Below, in pieces: positions 1 through 9,666 of a stretch of DNA of 64,000 nucleotides. Below the pieces are notes generated by a model. It did no database searches. It saw nothing but the letters and a program-made list of their open reading frames with translations, and was not told the DNA's origin. Position 1 is the first letter of the stretch. Every line of letters starts with the position of its first letter. The stretch is from Elusimicrobiota bacterium (GTDB lineage Bacteria; Elusimicrobiota; Elusimicrobia; Elusimicrobiales; Elusimicrobiaceae), in assembly GCA_029008615.1 (NCBI GenBank), contig JAQXJI010000003.1, forward strand, positions 62,001 through 126,000. The letters run 5' to 3'. The position numbers and the translations under genes are program-made.

Positions 1-319
1 CGGGGTTTCTGTCGCTGGTAAGAACCAGTAATGGAACATTTTGATAAAAGGCTTCCGCAACCGGCGGCCAATAATTGCAAGTCGCCGTGGAAGAAGTGCA
101 GGATATTACAACAGGTTCCTGCACCTGCTGAGCCAAACCCAAAGCAAAGTATCCGGCGCTTCTTTCATCTACCACGGAGTAGCATTTAAAATATGGATCT
201 TCCTCTACCGAATGTACAAAAGGCACATTCCTTGATCCGGCCGAAAGGACGCAATGCCTTATCCCGTATTTTTTAAGCAAAGCTATTATTATTTGATATT
301 GTTTAAGTTCTGTATACAT
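1..319 (-). CDS. MenD-like thiamine-pyrophosphate enzyme, N-terminal part (runs off left edge)
   Basis: Reverse-strand translation from ATG at 319: MYTELKQYQIIIALLKKYGIRHCVLSAGSRNVPFVHSVEEDPYFKCYSVVDERSAGYFALGLAQQVQEPVVISCTSSTATCNYWPPVAEAFYQNVPLLVLTSDRNP; resembles the MenD N-terminus (PGSR.., VDERSAGFFALG, TSGTAxAN, LTADRP). Missing from the ORF track because it is truncated. Confidence 0.85.
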   Translation of the reverse strand, partial: MYTELKQYQIIIALLKKYGIRHCVLSAGSRNVPFVHSVEEDPYFKCYSVVDERSAGYFALGLAQQVQEPVVISCTSSTATCNYWPPVAEAFYQNVPLLVLTSDRNP

Positions 320-346
320 TTGGCGCTCCGATAGTTAATGGTAAAA

Positions 347-1435
347 TTAAGGTATTAAATTCTTCTTTAAATAGTTTAAGCCCTTCTCCCTAAGTTCAGA
401 TATCTTCCCGTTGACGGCGTTCCAGTCCGTTTTGCGGGAAAGGACTTCTTCCAATTTATCAAAACCGGCCATTTTCCGGCCGCTTAACCCCAAGGAATCA
501 AGCAGATATGTCATTTTGTTTACGTTTATTGTACGAACAAAAGCCGCAAACGGCGTATTTGTCAATGCGGAAATAACGCTTCCGTGGAAAGTATCGGTAA
601 CTACGGCCTTCGCATTTTTTATTACGCTTAAAAGTTCCAGAGGATTAAGATTTAAGTTTATATCCGCCCATTTATGATAGTAACCGGCAGAAACTACTGT
701 CAAATTGTTTTTCGCCGCATAGTTTTTAATCAAAGAAACTTCCCTTTCGTCGTTCATATTGTTATCGTAGGCATAAACGACAAGGTATTTGTCCGCAGGC
801 TTTTTAATTGATAATGATTTAAGTTCATTTTCAAAGCCGTAGAGCAAAACGGGATCGAAATTTATTTCAGGCTCAAGCGAGGTAACTTCTTTAACCGTAT
901 TAAAAGAAGCTCCGTCCCTTACGCATAAGGCCTTAAAACTCTTTAACCCGCTTGAAATAAGCGCGCCGCAATTTCTCCTGATAACTTCCGCCGCGTCCGT
1001 CTGTCCGAAGCTGGCCGCATAAGATATTATATTCTTGCACGGTACTCCGTGTCCGTACATTATCATATTTACGCCGACTTCCAAAGAAAAGACTTCGTCG
1101 CTGCCAACCAAAACATAGTCCATATCACTTTGGAATACGGACATAAAATCATAATTTTCCGTCTTAAAACGATTGAGAGTTCTGTATTTCTTAAAGTTAA
1201 AAAATGTTTTGCCGATACCTTTTTTTAACAGATACTTTATATAATAAGGCGCAGACTTAAGGGATATGTTATATTTTTCGCCCAAAGAGGGGGGCAAGAA
1301 GGAAAAATCTTTCTTGTATGTAAGCACAAAAGGTTTAAAGCCCAAAAACTGCAAAGTTTTATATAAAGCGTGCATTTGCAATATTGCGCCGTGATTGTGA
1401 ACTTGATAATGGGTTAAAATTCCTGTTTTTTTCAT
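347..1435 (-). CDS. Polysaccharide pyruvyl transferase family protein
   Basis: 362 aa; N-terminus KTGILTHYQVHNHGAILQMHAL and DTFHGSVISALTNTPF motif typical of the family. Confidence 0.85.
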   Translation of the reverse strand: MKKTGILTHYQVHNHGAILQMHALYKTLQFLGFKPFVLTYKKDFSFLPPSLGEKYNISLKSAPYYIKYLLKKGIGKTFFNFKKYRTLNRFKTENYDFMSVFQSDMDYVLVGSDEVFSLEVGVNMIMYGHGVPCKNIISYAASFGQTDAAEVIRRNCGALISSGLKSFKALCVRDGASFNTVKEVTSLEPEINFDPVLLYGFENELKSLSIKKPADKYLVVYAYDNNMNDEREVSLIKNYAAKNNLTVVSAGYYHKWADINLNLNPLELLSVIKNAKAVVTDTFHGSVISALTNTPFAAFVRTINVNKMTYLLDSLGLSGRKMAGFDKLEEVLSRKTDWNAVNGKISELREKGLNYLKKNLIP

Positions 1436-2250
1436 TGTTTTCTCAGAGCCTTTTTATAAAACCAAGCTCTTAAAAAGCCCGGCATAGCGGCTTGCACCGC
1501 AAAGCGTACCAAAAGTATATAAACGTAATCTTTAAGCCCTATCATATTATGATCTTTCATATAAGAATAAAGCTTTCTGTTACTTAAAAAATATTTAAAA
1601 CCGCCGCGTCTCCCGTAAAAAGCGCTGTCAACCCTGGCATAAACAAGTATTTGCGGCAGATTGGCGAATTTAAAACCGCACTCCGCCATTCTTACCCAAA
1701 GATAATAATCTTCCATATAATGCAAATGCAAATATCCGCTGGCGGAAGATACGGCTTCTTTCTTGAACATAACGGTCATATGATTAAAAGGACATCTTCT
1801 TTTAAGAAATTGTTTCAGTTCGGCGTCTGTAAGCGGCAAACGCCTAAAATAAAGCTTCTTTTTGCTTAAAGAATCAATTTCCTCAATAGCGCCGCCGAGG
1901 ACGCAAAGCTCCTTATCCTCATTAAACGCCGCCGTTTGCAATGCAAAACGATTCGACGCGGCGATGTCGTCGCTGTCCATACGGGCCACCAAAGGATAAG
2001 AACACTCCTTTAATCCCGCGTTAAGCGCGCAGCCAAGGCCCATATTCTTTTCCAAACGGACGATTTTAAGTTTATCCTTAAATTCGTTTATTACGGCTTC
2101 AAGTTCTTCGGTTAAAGGGCCGTCGGCAACCAAGACTATCTCCGTAGAGGGACAGCTCTGGCCCAGAACACTTTGGACGGCTTCCCTGAACCAAATCGGA
2201 TTATCCTTATGGTAGACTGACATCAATACCGAAAATTTAAGTGCATTCAT
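1432..2250 (-). CDS. Glycosyltransferase family 2
   Basis: FSVLMSVYHKDNPIWFREAVQSVLGQ, ARMDSDDIA motif; start placed at the internal MNALKF; ATGA overlap with the downstream gene. Confidence 0.88.
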   Translation of the reverse strand: MNALKFSVLMSVYHKDNPIWFREAVQSVLGQSCPSTEIVLVADGPLTEELEAVINEFKDKLKIVRLEKNMGLGCALNAGLKECSYPLVARMDSDDIAASNRFALQTAAFNEDKELCVLGGAIEEIDSLSKKKLYFRRLPLTDAELKQFLKRRCPFNHMTVMFKKEAVSSASGYLHLHYMEDYYLWVRMAECGFKFANLPQILVYARVDSAFYGRRGGFKYFLSNRKLYSYMKDHNMIGLKDYVYILLVRFAVQAAMPGFLRAWFYKKALRKQ

Positions 2251-2301
2251 TTTATATATTATATCATTATGGGAGTGCAATAAAAATGCTATAATTACTT
2301 T

Positions 2302-3216
2302 ATGAAGAAAAGAACCTCCTTAATCACCGGCGGAGTCGGTTTTATAGGCTCCCACATCGCCCATACTCTTGTAAACAAAGGACACAATGTTATTGTCTTT
2401 GACGATTTTTCTTCCGGTTCTCTTGATAATCTTAAAGATATTCAAAACCAAATTAAAGTTATTAAGGGGGATATAACCGATTTTAATCAGCTTAAAGCCG
2501 CTCTTAAAGGCGCGGATTATGTTTATCATCATGCCGCGCTTGTTTCCGTGGCCGAATCCATGTCAAATCCGCAGAAAACGCAAAAAATCAATATAGAAGG
2601 CACAAACAACGTACTTGAAGCGGCGCGGATAAACGGAGTGAAAAAGGTGCTGTTGGCCTCTTCAAGCGCGGTATACGGCAACGGCAAAAAAATGCCGTAC
2701 CGGGAAGACGGCCCCACAGACTGCCGCTCTCCCTATGCTTCAAGCAAGCTTGCAGGGGAAGAACTGCTAAAAATGTATAACAAAGCTTACGGGCTTGACA
2801 CCGTAATTGTAAGATATTTTAATGTTTTCGGGCCGGGGCAAAATCCCAATTCTCCTTATGCGGCTGTAATAGCAAAATTTATGCAATGCGCGGAACAAGG
2901 CAAAGAATTTTGCATAGATTGGGACGGCAAACAAAGCAGGGATTTCGTCTTTGTCGATGATATAGCCGCCGCCACCGTTTTGGTCATGCACAAAGGCAAA
3001 GCGGGGGAAGCTTACAATATAGCTTCGGGCAAAACATATACGCTTCTGCGTTTGGCTTCTTTAATAGAAGATTTATACGGCAAAAAAATCGAACGCGTCT
3101 TTAAACCGAAAAGGGCCGGGGACGTAAAAAAATCCTGCGCGGACATAAGCAAAATAAAAAAATTGGGGTTCAGGCCGGCATTTACCCTTGAAAAGGGCCT
3201 TAAAACAATGTTGTAA
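2302..3216 (+). CDS. NAD-dependent epimerase/dehydratase (UDP-glucose 4-epimerase-like, extended SDR)
   Basis: GGVGFIGSHIAHTLVNKGH Rossmann motif; YASSK active site. Confidence 0.9.
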   Translation: MKKRTSLITGGVGFIGSHIAHTLVNKGHNVIVFDDFSSGSLDNLKDIQNQIKVIKGDITDFNQLKAALKGADYVYHHAALVSVAESMSNPQKTQKINIEGTNNVLEAARINGVKKVLLASSSAVYGNGKKMPYREDGPTDCRSPYASSKLAGEELLKMYNKAYGLDTVIVRYFNVFGPGQNPNSPYAAVIAKFMQCAEQGKEFCIDWDGKQSRDFVFVDDIAAATVLVMHKGKAGEAYNIASGKTYTLLRLASLIEDLYGKKIERVFKPKRAGDVKKSCADISKIKKLGFRPAFTLEKGLKTML

Positions 3217-3245
3217 AACAACAAAGCGAGCAAAGGAATATCACG

Positions 3246-4568
3246 ATGAGGATATTGTTTTTTATACTTGATTTATTGGCTTTTATTCTTATCACTTTTA
3301 TAGTGGTAACGCTGCGCTACGGCGGCTGCCACACATATCTTTTTCTGCCTACGATAAAAACGCTTACCCCGGCTTTTATGCTGTGCAGCGTTATTTTGTG
3401 GGTGTTTTCTTTCTACGATTTCAGCCTTATCAAAATGCAAAGGCTGAATTACCGCAGCGCAGTAATAGCTTTCACTATTTCGCTTTTGGGTTCGGCTTTC
3501 GGCATTTATTTCTGCGCGTCAATATTTAATATGGCTACGCCAAAAACCATTCTTATCTCGGTGTTTATAATTTATTTTACTTATATGTACTTTAGTAGGA
3601 AGGCCTATTCCAACCTTACTTTTTACCGCCAAAAAATACTTCTTTTAGGCAAAAGCGACACTTTAAAACTTATTGAAAAGACTTTGCGTCAAAATCGCGC
3701 TTACAAACTGCTGGGCCGTTTTGAAACTCCCCAAGAAGCGCAAAAAATCAGCCCCGATAACGTAGATTTGATAATAATGGGCAGCAAAATGCTTCAGGAA
3801 ACGGAAAACGCCTGGGCAGTAATATCAACCAAATTCCTTAATAAAGGCGTACTTTTAACCACAGATTACAATTTTCACGAAGAACTCTTTAAATGTTCCA
3901 GCAAAGGAAGCCTTAAAGACAGTATTTGGATATTGCGCGGGGTCGCTTCGCGCCAACAAGAACATTTTTACCCTATAATAAAAAGGGCTATGGATATAAT
4001 ATTCTGCCTTATTCTCACGCCCGTTCTGTTTCCGCTGGGCGTAGTCACGTATTTTATGATTAAATGGATAGACGGGGTATCTCCGTTTTTCTTCCAGGAA
4101 AGAATCGGCAAAAACGAACAAAATATCTTCATATATAAATTCCGCACTATGAAACCCGGAACCGAGGAAATAACCAAAACCGGCAATATCCTAAGGCGCT
4201 TCAGGCTTGATGAAATTCCGCAGTTGATAAATATTCTTAAGGGGGATATATCCATAGTAGGGCCGCGTCCGATTTGGAACGACGAATATTACTTCCTTAA
4301 CAAATATCTTCCGTGTCATAATATCAGAAGCATTATCAAGCCGGGGCTTACGGGCTGGGCTCAGCTTAATTTTAAAGCTCCGCCCACTTACTGCGTAAGA
4401 GAAGATTTAAAAAATAAGGAAAATATACCCGATTCCACATTCGACGCGGCAAAAACGCGGCTTTGTTATGATATCTGGTATATAAAAAACCGCTCTTTCT
4501 TTTTGGATATGGAAATTATGTTTAAAACAGCCAAAAGAGCGTTTATAAAGGATAAAAAATTTGACTAA
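3246..4568 (+). CDS. Exopolysaccharide polyprenyl glycosylphosphotransferase (sugar transferase)
   Basis: N-terminal TM helices; KRAMDIIFCLILTPVLFPLG, FFFQERIGKNEQNIFIYKFRTM, RRFRLDEIPQLINILKGDISIVGPRP. Confidence 0.93.
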   Translation: MRILFFILDLLAFILITFIVVTLRYGGCHTYLFLPTIKTLTPAFMLCSVILWVFSFYDFSLIKMQRLNYRSAVIAFTISLLGSAFGIYFCASIFNMATPKTILISVFIIYFTYMYFSRKAYSNLTFYRQKILLLGKSDTLKLIEKTLRQNRAYKLLGRFETPQEAQKISPDNVDLIIMGSKMLQETENAWAVISTKFLNKGVLLTTDYNFHEELFKCSSKGSLKDSIWILRGVASRQQEHFYPIIKRAMDIIFCLILTPVLFPLGVVTYFMIKWIDGVSPFFFQERIGKNEQNIFIYKFRTMKPGTEEITKTGNILRRFRLDEIPQLINILKGDISIVGPRPIWNDEYYFLNKYLPCHNIRSIIKPGLTGWAQLNFKAPPTYCVREDLKNKENIPDSTFDAAKTRLCYDIWYIKNRSFFLDMEIMFKTAKRAFIKDKKFD

Positions 4569-5580
4569 GTTTATAATAGCGTTTTTTCTTTTTGCCGGAG
4601 CGGTTTTTGCCCAAGCCGCAAGCTATCCCTTATGTATGTACGGAGTAAATGACGCCAAATATATAAAAACAATTAAAAAGGCGGGCTTTAACTGCGTACA
4701 AACTTACAGTAAGGATTTGGATTTTTTAAAAACTTTGGCGCAAGAAGCGAAAAATCACAACGTCAAAATTGTAATATTTCCCGATACTGTAATTGAAAAC
4801 GATTTTCAAGCCGAAGCTGCCAATTGGCCGATACTGGCATTTTATCTCTATGATGAGCCTGACGTTTCCCGCGTAAGCTGGCGCGAAGTCAAAAAAATTG
4901 ACGATAAAACGAAATCGGCTTTCCCCGGACATAAAACTGCGGTTGTTGTAGGGCGTGGCTCCCATGCAAAAAATTACTGCAAATCCGCCGATATTCTTAT
5001 GATTGACTGGTATCCGGTACCGCACTTGGATTTAACTTCTTTCGGCAAACAAATATCCGAAGCTAAAAAAATTATGACAGAAAGTAAAACCGCCGGCAAA
5101 CCTCTTTGGGGGGTCGTACAATCTTTCGACTGGCGCGAATACAAACAATACCGCCCTGACGACAAAAGAATAGGCCGTTTTCCCACCGCCGAAGAAATGC
5201 TTTTTATGGCTTATCACGGACTTTTTGAGGGGGCGGAGGGTTTATTCTTTTTTACTTTCAACTCAAACTCCGTTCCTTTGCCGCAATCTAAACCCGAATA
5301 TTGGAAAAGAGTAAAAAAAGCTGCGAAAGAACTCCAAAAAATACTGCCGATATTTGAAAGCGGCGTTCTTGAAAATCCGCCGATAGCCTCCACAGGCACC
5401 TTAAAAGCTCAAAGGCGTTTGTATAAAGGGTATTATTATGATTTTCTATTGAACACTTCCGACGTTCAAGAGCCTCTGCCGGAAGAATTTAAACAAAAAA
5501 CTTACAAAACACTTTACCGCGCCAAGACGGAAACCTTAGCCCCTCGCTCCGTGATGATACTTCGGAGCAAAGCAAAATGA
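4561..5580 (+). CDS. Secreted protein, possible glycoside-hydrolase-like TIM barrel
   Basis: Signal peptide; FYLYDEPD and ADILMIDWYPVP segments resemble GH-like barrels; overlaps the previous gene by 8 nt; TTG start. Confidence 0.6.
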   Translation: MTKFIIAFFLFAGAVFAQAASYPLCMYGVNDAKYIKTIKKAGFNCVQTYSKDLDFLKTLAQEAKNHNVKIVIFPDTVIENDFQAEAANWPILAFYLYDEPDVSRVSWREVKKIDDKTKSAFPGHKTAVVVGRGSHAKNYCKSADILMIDWYPVPHLDLTSFGKQISEAKKIMTESKTAGKPLWGVVQSFDWREYKQYRPDDKRIGRFPTAEEMLFMAYHGLFEGAEGLFFFTFNSNSVPLPQSKPEYWKRVKKAAKELQKILPIFESGVLENPPIASTGTLKAQRRLYKGYYYDFLLNTSDVQEPLPEEFKQKTYKTLYRAKTETLAPRSVMILRSKAK

Positions 5581-6413
5581 ACCCGTCGAAAAAAACGCTT
5601 TTGCCCGTACTTGCTCTTTTTTGCCTTTGTTTGGCTTTTGCGGGTGCGGCGAAAAGGCTTTTTGCCCCTAAAAATTTTGGGCCATTTTTTCAGGTTGAAG
5701 CTTCCGCCGATTCGCCGGAAAACGTCGTTTTATTTTTAGATTCTTTCGCCCTGCCTTCCAAGCCCGACAATCCAAAAAGCGGACATTTTATATTTTTTGA
5801 CAATATTGCGGCCTTCTCCGCCGAACCTCAAAAAAACGCCCGAACCGTTTTAAACAGAATACCCCGGGAAGCAAATGACCGCTTTAAAGAAAAATCCTTG
5901 ATAACGCTTTTTGCCGACGCCGGATATGAAACCGTTTACCTAAACGCGGAATATGCGGGGGAAACCTCAAAAGAAGCTCTTACGCAAATAAAAGGCCCCG
6001 TCGTAACCTTATTAAATGAAGTTGTATCACGCCCCGGCCGTAAATTCATCATAACAGAACCTCGCCGAAGGGGAGAACTTTCCGATATAACAACTATATT
6101 GGAAAAATCGCCTAAGTCTTCCATTTTATTGGCTGCGGGTTTAAAAGGTTTAGCAAAACAAGATTGTCCGTCGGAATTTTTAACTTATATAGCTTTTTAC
6201 GCGCATGAGGCTTACTCGGCCCAACCCGATAACCTAGGCAAATTAAGCAATATATCCGATTTCGGCGGAACACCGCTGACTTTACAATATATCTTTGATA
6301 CCGCCGCTTCATTGGGCGGGCTTCACTACGCAACGGCCGACGGGCTGAAAGACCTAACCCGCCTTAGCCCTAAAGCCGTCGCCGGAAAAAGCGCTTCTTT
6401 CTGCAAAATTTAG
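5577..6413 (+). CDS. Membrane-anchored/secreted protein of unknown function
   Basis: 278 aa with N-terminal hydrophobic segment; ATGA overlap with the upstream gene. Confidence 0.6.
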   Translation: MNPSKKTLLPVLALFCLCLAFAGAAKRLFAPKNFGPFFQVEASADSPENVVLFLDSFALPSKPDNPKSGHFIFFDNIAAFSAEPQKNARTVLNRIPREANDRFKEKSLITLFADAGYETVYLNAEYAGETSKEALTQIKGPVVTLLNEVVSRPGRKFIITEPRRRGELSDITTILEKSPKSSILLAAGLKGLAKQDCPSEFLTYIAFYAHEAYSAQPDNLGKLSNISDFGGTPLTLQYIFDTAASLGGLHYATADGLKDLTRLSPKAVAGKSASFCKI

Positions 6414-6478
6414 GACTTTAGACCCACTCTCTTTTAGGAATAAAGGCTCTGTTTTTCTTCTGAAATAAGTTATATCAT
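6412..6478 (+). promoter_or_regulatory. Promoter with 38-bp upstream element (shared type), 467-aa secreted-protein ORF
   Basis: AGGACTTTAGACCCACTCTCTTTTAGGAATAAAGGCTC-TGTTTT-17-TATCAT. Confidence 0.65.
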
Positions 6479-6511
6479 ATTAAAAGTAATATAATTATGG
6501 AGCAGCTTAGA

Positions 6512-7900
6512 ATGAAAAAATTATTTTCTTTAGTTTTAATTTTCACGATGATTTTCCCAAATGCGGGGCTTTACGCAAACGCCCAACGCCCTGCAAACTC
6601 TTTTGAACATACGCTTCGGCTTTATGAAATTTGGCCGGAATCTTTCGCCAAAGAAATTGACAAATATGTTTCCGCCGCCGAGCATTATATAATTCACAGC
6701 CCCAATGCCGACGCCGCGGAGCTTGCCGCTTTAAGACAAAATTTAAAAGCCCAGGAAGAAACAATAACGAAAGTGCTTAAGAAAAAGGCTTCCGATACGG
6801 AATTTTTAGAAAGCATTTACAGAGAACTTACGCCCTCGGAGTGGCTCGCCAAAAAAAGAAATGCTTTTTCTTCCCTTTACGCAAAAGAAACCGTTGAAGC
6901 GTTATCGCACGGCAAAACTCCTCTTTCGGCGGTAAATGTGCTTAAAGCCCAGCCGGGTTTTTTCAATCAGGCCGCTTTGACAATGCTTGAAAACGGGGAA
7001 AAAGATTTTGCCCTGTTGGTAAAAAGCATAGAAAGAAATTTAACCATAAGCAGACAAAGAGCGGTTTCCTTGGCTTTGTCGGCTGAAGTTGAATACGCCC
7101 ACAGCATAAGCGGCGGAAGGATTTCGGGGTTAAGAGAAAAAATAGCACACAATAAATATCTTATCAGAAAGGCCGATTTCAGAGCCGGCAAACAAATTGA
7201 AGCTTGGCACAACGAGATAAAAGCGGCAGAAAGAGAAATCCTTGAACTTAAAAAAATGCACGAAAACGCCGGACGTACCATATCTTACGCCTTGGGCGAA
7301 GAAGAATTAAACAAGGTTATAGCCATAGTCCGCCAGACCGACCCCGCTATGGCCTCCGCTTTGGCAAAAGGCAGCGTTAAAACCTCCACAACAATGTTGC
7401 GCGGCAGTATGAAAGCTTTAAAATCCTGTCTGCCCCTGGCGATAGGCGCGGGGCTCTTCCTGACGGTTTTCTCCGCCAATGCAAACGCCAATCCCGCCCA
7501 CGCCGAACAAGACGTTATGAGAGCGCTTTCCACCAAAACCACTTTGAAGAGGGAAATCCTCTCTGCGGTAAAGGAAAACCCGGCCAATATAGGTTTTGTG
7601 TATTCCGGCGGGCCTCAGGTAAAAGATATGGTAAAAGAACTTTTTTACAATGAAAGCAACAATTCCCTTTCTTCCGAAAATCTGCTCCCGTATATAGAGG
7701 AGTGGAATAACCGTATGCACTCTTTGGCGACGAACGGCAAAGAACAGCAAAATTATATTAAAGGGCTTAAGTTCATAAAAAGAGGAGCCGCACAAAAAGA
7801 CCTTAATGAAAAAATTAAACGCGATCTTACCATTCCCGCGGACAATACCCGCGTGGAAAGAAGATATATCCCGATGGATTTAAGAAGTACAAATAAATAA
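6512..7900 (+). CDS. Secreted, mostly helical protein of unknown function with one internal hydrophobic segment
   Basis: ORF opens at 6497, but SD GGAG (6499) favours the ATG at 6512 (MKKLFSLVLIFTMIFPNAGLYANA signal peptide); internal LPLAIGAGLFLTVFSANANA. Confidence 0.7.
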   Translation: MKKLFSLVLIFTMIFPNAGLYANAQRPANSFEHTLRLYEIWPESFAKEIDKYVSAAEHYIIHSPNADAAELAALRQNLKAQEETITKVLKKKASDTEFLESIYRELTPSEWLAKKRNAFSSLYAKETVEALSHGKTPLSAVNVLKAQPGFFNQAALTMLENGEKDFALLVKSIERNLTISRQRAVSLALSAEVEYAHSISGGRISGLREKIAHNKYLIRKADFRAGKQIEAWHNEIKAAEREILELKKMHENAGRTISYALGEEELNKVIAIVRQTDPAMASALAKGSVKTSTTMLRGSMKALKSCLPLAIGAGLFLTVFSANANANPAHAEQDVMRALSTKTTLKREILSAVKENPANIGFVYSGGPQVKDMVKELFYNESNNSLSSENLLPYIEEWNNRMHSLATNGKEQQNYIKGLKFIKRGAAQKDLNEKIKRDLTIPADNTRVERRYIPMDLRSTNK

Positions 7901-7914
7901 TAGGAGAAGGCACG

Positions 7915-9189
7915 ATGATTATTAAAAAGATAGTTTCAAGTCTGTTATGTATAGCTTTAATATCAGCTTCTGTACCCGTAAGCGCCCAGCCACGGCCAAA
8001 GCAGCAGAAAGGGAAGTCAAACATTAATAACGCTTTTGGATATCCGCAATTTAATTTAAATGATGTAGGGTTTACAAATCTGTCTTTTAAACCTACCAAT
8101 AGCCCTGTTTCACCAAAACAAGCTGATGAACGTAAGAAGTTACTTGATCAGCGTATCGCAGCCGGAAAAATTAATCCATATCAGCCTTTTTATGCAGGAG
8201 GGCTTGAGTTCCTTGATACAGTGTATGATAACTTATCATACTTTGATGCTCTGGCTGTATGGAAAGGGATTTATCCTAATAAAGCACAAAGTATGAAAGG
8301 ATTTGGAGAAGACGTTTTTATCACACCGTCTTGGATAAAATATAGGAATGCAATTAAAGATTATAGAAAAAGCCCCTACCGCAATTATACTCCTTACGAA
8401 GTGATGAAAGCTATGGAAAGCGAAACTAAAACCATAGGGAAGCTGCTTAAAAATAACCCCCGTTATATTAAAGAACTTCGCAACGCGGAGCGTAGAGAAT
8501 TTGGACGCAGCTGCCTTCAAGGCATAGCCGGAGGCCTTATGCTAGTAGCCGCCGTATATACTTGCGGAGCGGCTGGATGCATCGGCGGTGCGGCGTGGTT
8601 TGGCGGAGCAGCCGCAGGCGGTACGCTTCTTACGGCGACGGCAGCGGTAAGTTTAACCAAAACCGTTGCAGCGGTAGTTATGCTGGAAGTTGCTATGATT
8701 CTAGGCAGTGAAATACTTGATAATCTTTACGATAATCTTACCGACCGTCTTATAAAATATAGTTATATCGCTAACAACCAATATGCTCAGAACTTGGCCG
8801 CCGCTGCGGCAAAAGGCTCAATAGCCAATGAGTGTACGGTACAAAGCGCAGTACCAAATAAACCAAACGTAACACCTGGCACGCGTTGGCTTGATGACAT
8901 CGCCCAAGAGGAAGCTATTATCCGCCTGCACGGGTTAATTGTAATCAAAAATGAACTTCAATATAGTGCAAATGCTTACAAATACGATATGGCCCTTTTG
9001 GACTTAATCAGCCTTTTCAGCGATGAACAACAGGTAAATTTCGATGAAAATGCTTTTACCAGAACGGTAATTTCCAAAGGGGAAAAACATTATCAGAAAA
9101 ACAGCAATGCCGTTGATACAAATACGGGCAGACTGATAAGAAGAACGCCTGAACTTATCAAAGCATTAAATGCTATACAAAATATGTAG
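7915..9189 (+). CDS. Secreted protein of unknown function with central Gly/Ala-rich hydrophobic region
   Basis: Signal peptide ending SVPVSAQ; SD AGGAGAAGG; hydrophobic stretch IAGGLMLVAAVYTCGAAGCIGGAAWFGGAAAGG. Confidence 0.7.
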   Translation: MIIKKIVSSLLCIALISASVPVSAQPRPKQQKGKSNINNAFGYPQFNLNDVGFTNLSFKPTNSPVSPKQADERKKLLDQRIAAGKINPYQPFYAGGLEFLDTVYDNLSYFDALAVWKGIYPNKAQSMKGFGEDVFITPSWIKYRNAIKDYRKSPYRNYTPYEVMKAMESETKTIGKLLKNNPRYIKELRNAERREFGRSCLQGIAGGLMLVAAVYTCGAAGCIGGAAWFGGAAAGGTLLTATAAVSLTKTVAAVVMLEVAMILGSEILDNLYDNLTDRLIKYSYIANNQYAQNLAAAAAKGSIANECTVQSAVPNKPNVTPGTRWLDDIAQEEAIIRLHGLIVIKNELQYSANAYKYDMALLDLISLFSDEQQVNFDENAFTRTVISKGEKHYQKNSNAVDTNTGRLIRRTPELIKALNAIQNM

Positions 9190-9268
9190 TAAAAAACAAA
9201 CAATAAAGCTTCTGCTTCAAAAGAATTAGCAAATTATATAAAAAATAAAATTCTTTACTAGATTATTT

Positions 9269-9300
9269 AATCCCCCGGGCCAGTATCGGCCGGGGGATTT
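9269..9300 (+). terminator. Rho-independent terminator candidate
   Basis: AATCCCCCGG...CCGGGGGATT perfect 10-bp stem after the 7915-9189 gene. Confidence 0.65.
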
Positions 9301-9627
9301 GATTAGTCTTATACAATATCTTCATTATGGAGATTAACATAGATAATAGCATACAAAAACAGATAGGGGGAACAATAACGTTAAGATAGATATAGAGCTA
9401 TACTCCACATTGTTATTATCAACTTGTTTCAGAGTCTTATTTTAAACATTTACGGCAAGATGCTAAACCGAAGCGGTAAAAAAACTTAAATTTCCCCAAA
9501 TATGGAAAATTGTTAGCCGCGATAATGTAACATCACGCGAGAAAGTACAAGTAGGTCAGGCTACGCCCGACGTTAATAAGGAGTCTTCTGTCGGGTAAAG
9601 CCCGGCATACATATTAACCAACAAAAA

Positions 9628-9650
9628 AGCCCTCCTTTCGGAGGGCTTTT
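9628..9650 (-). terminator. Bidirectional-looking terminator for the outer-membrane protein gene
   Basis: AAAAAAGCCCTCC-TTTC-GGAGGGCTTTT. Confidence 0.75.
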
Positions 9651-9666
9651 AAAAACTAAACAGAAC

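Noticed and set aside
41-235. 64-aa forward ORF
   Set aside because: Antisense to the truncated MenD-like gene on the reverse strand.
7418-7795. 125-aa reverse ORF
   Set aside because: Antisense to the 6512-7900 gene; no RBS or recognisable motifs.
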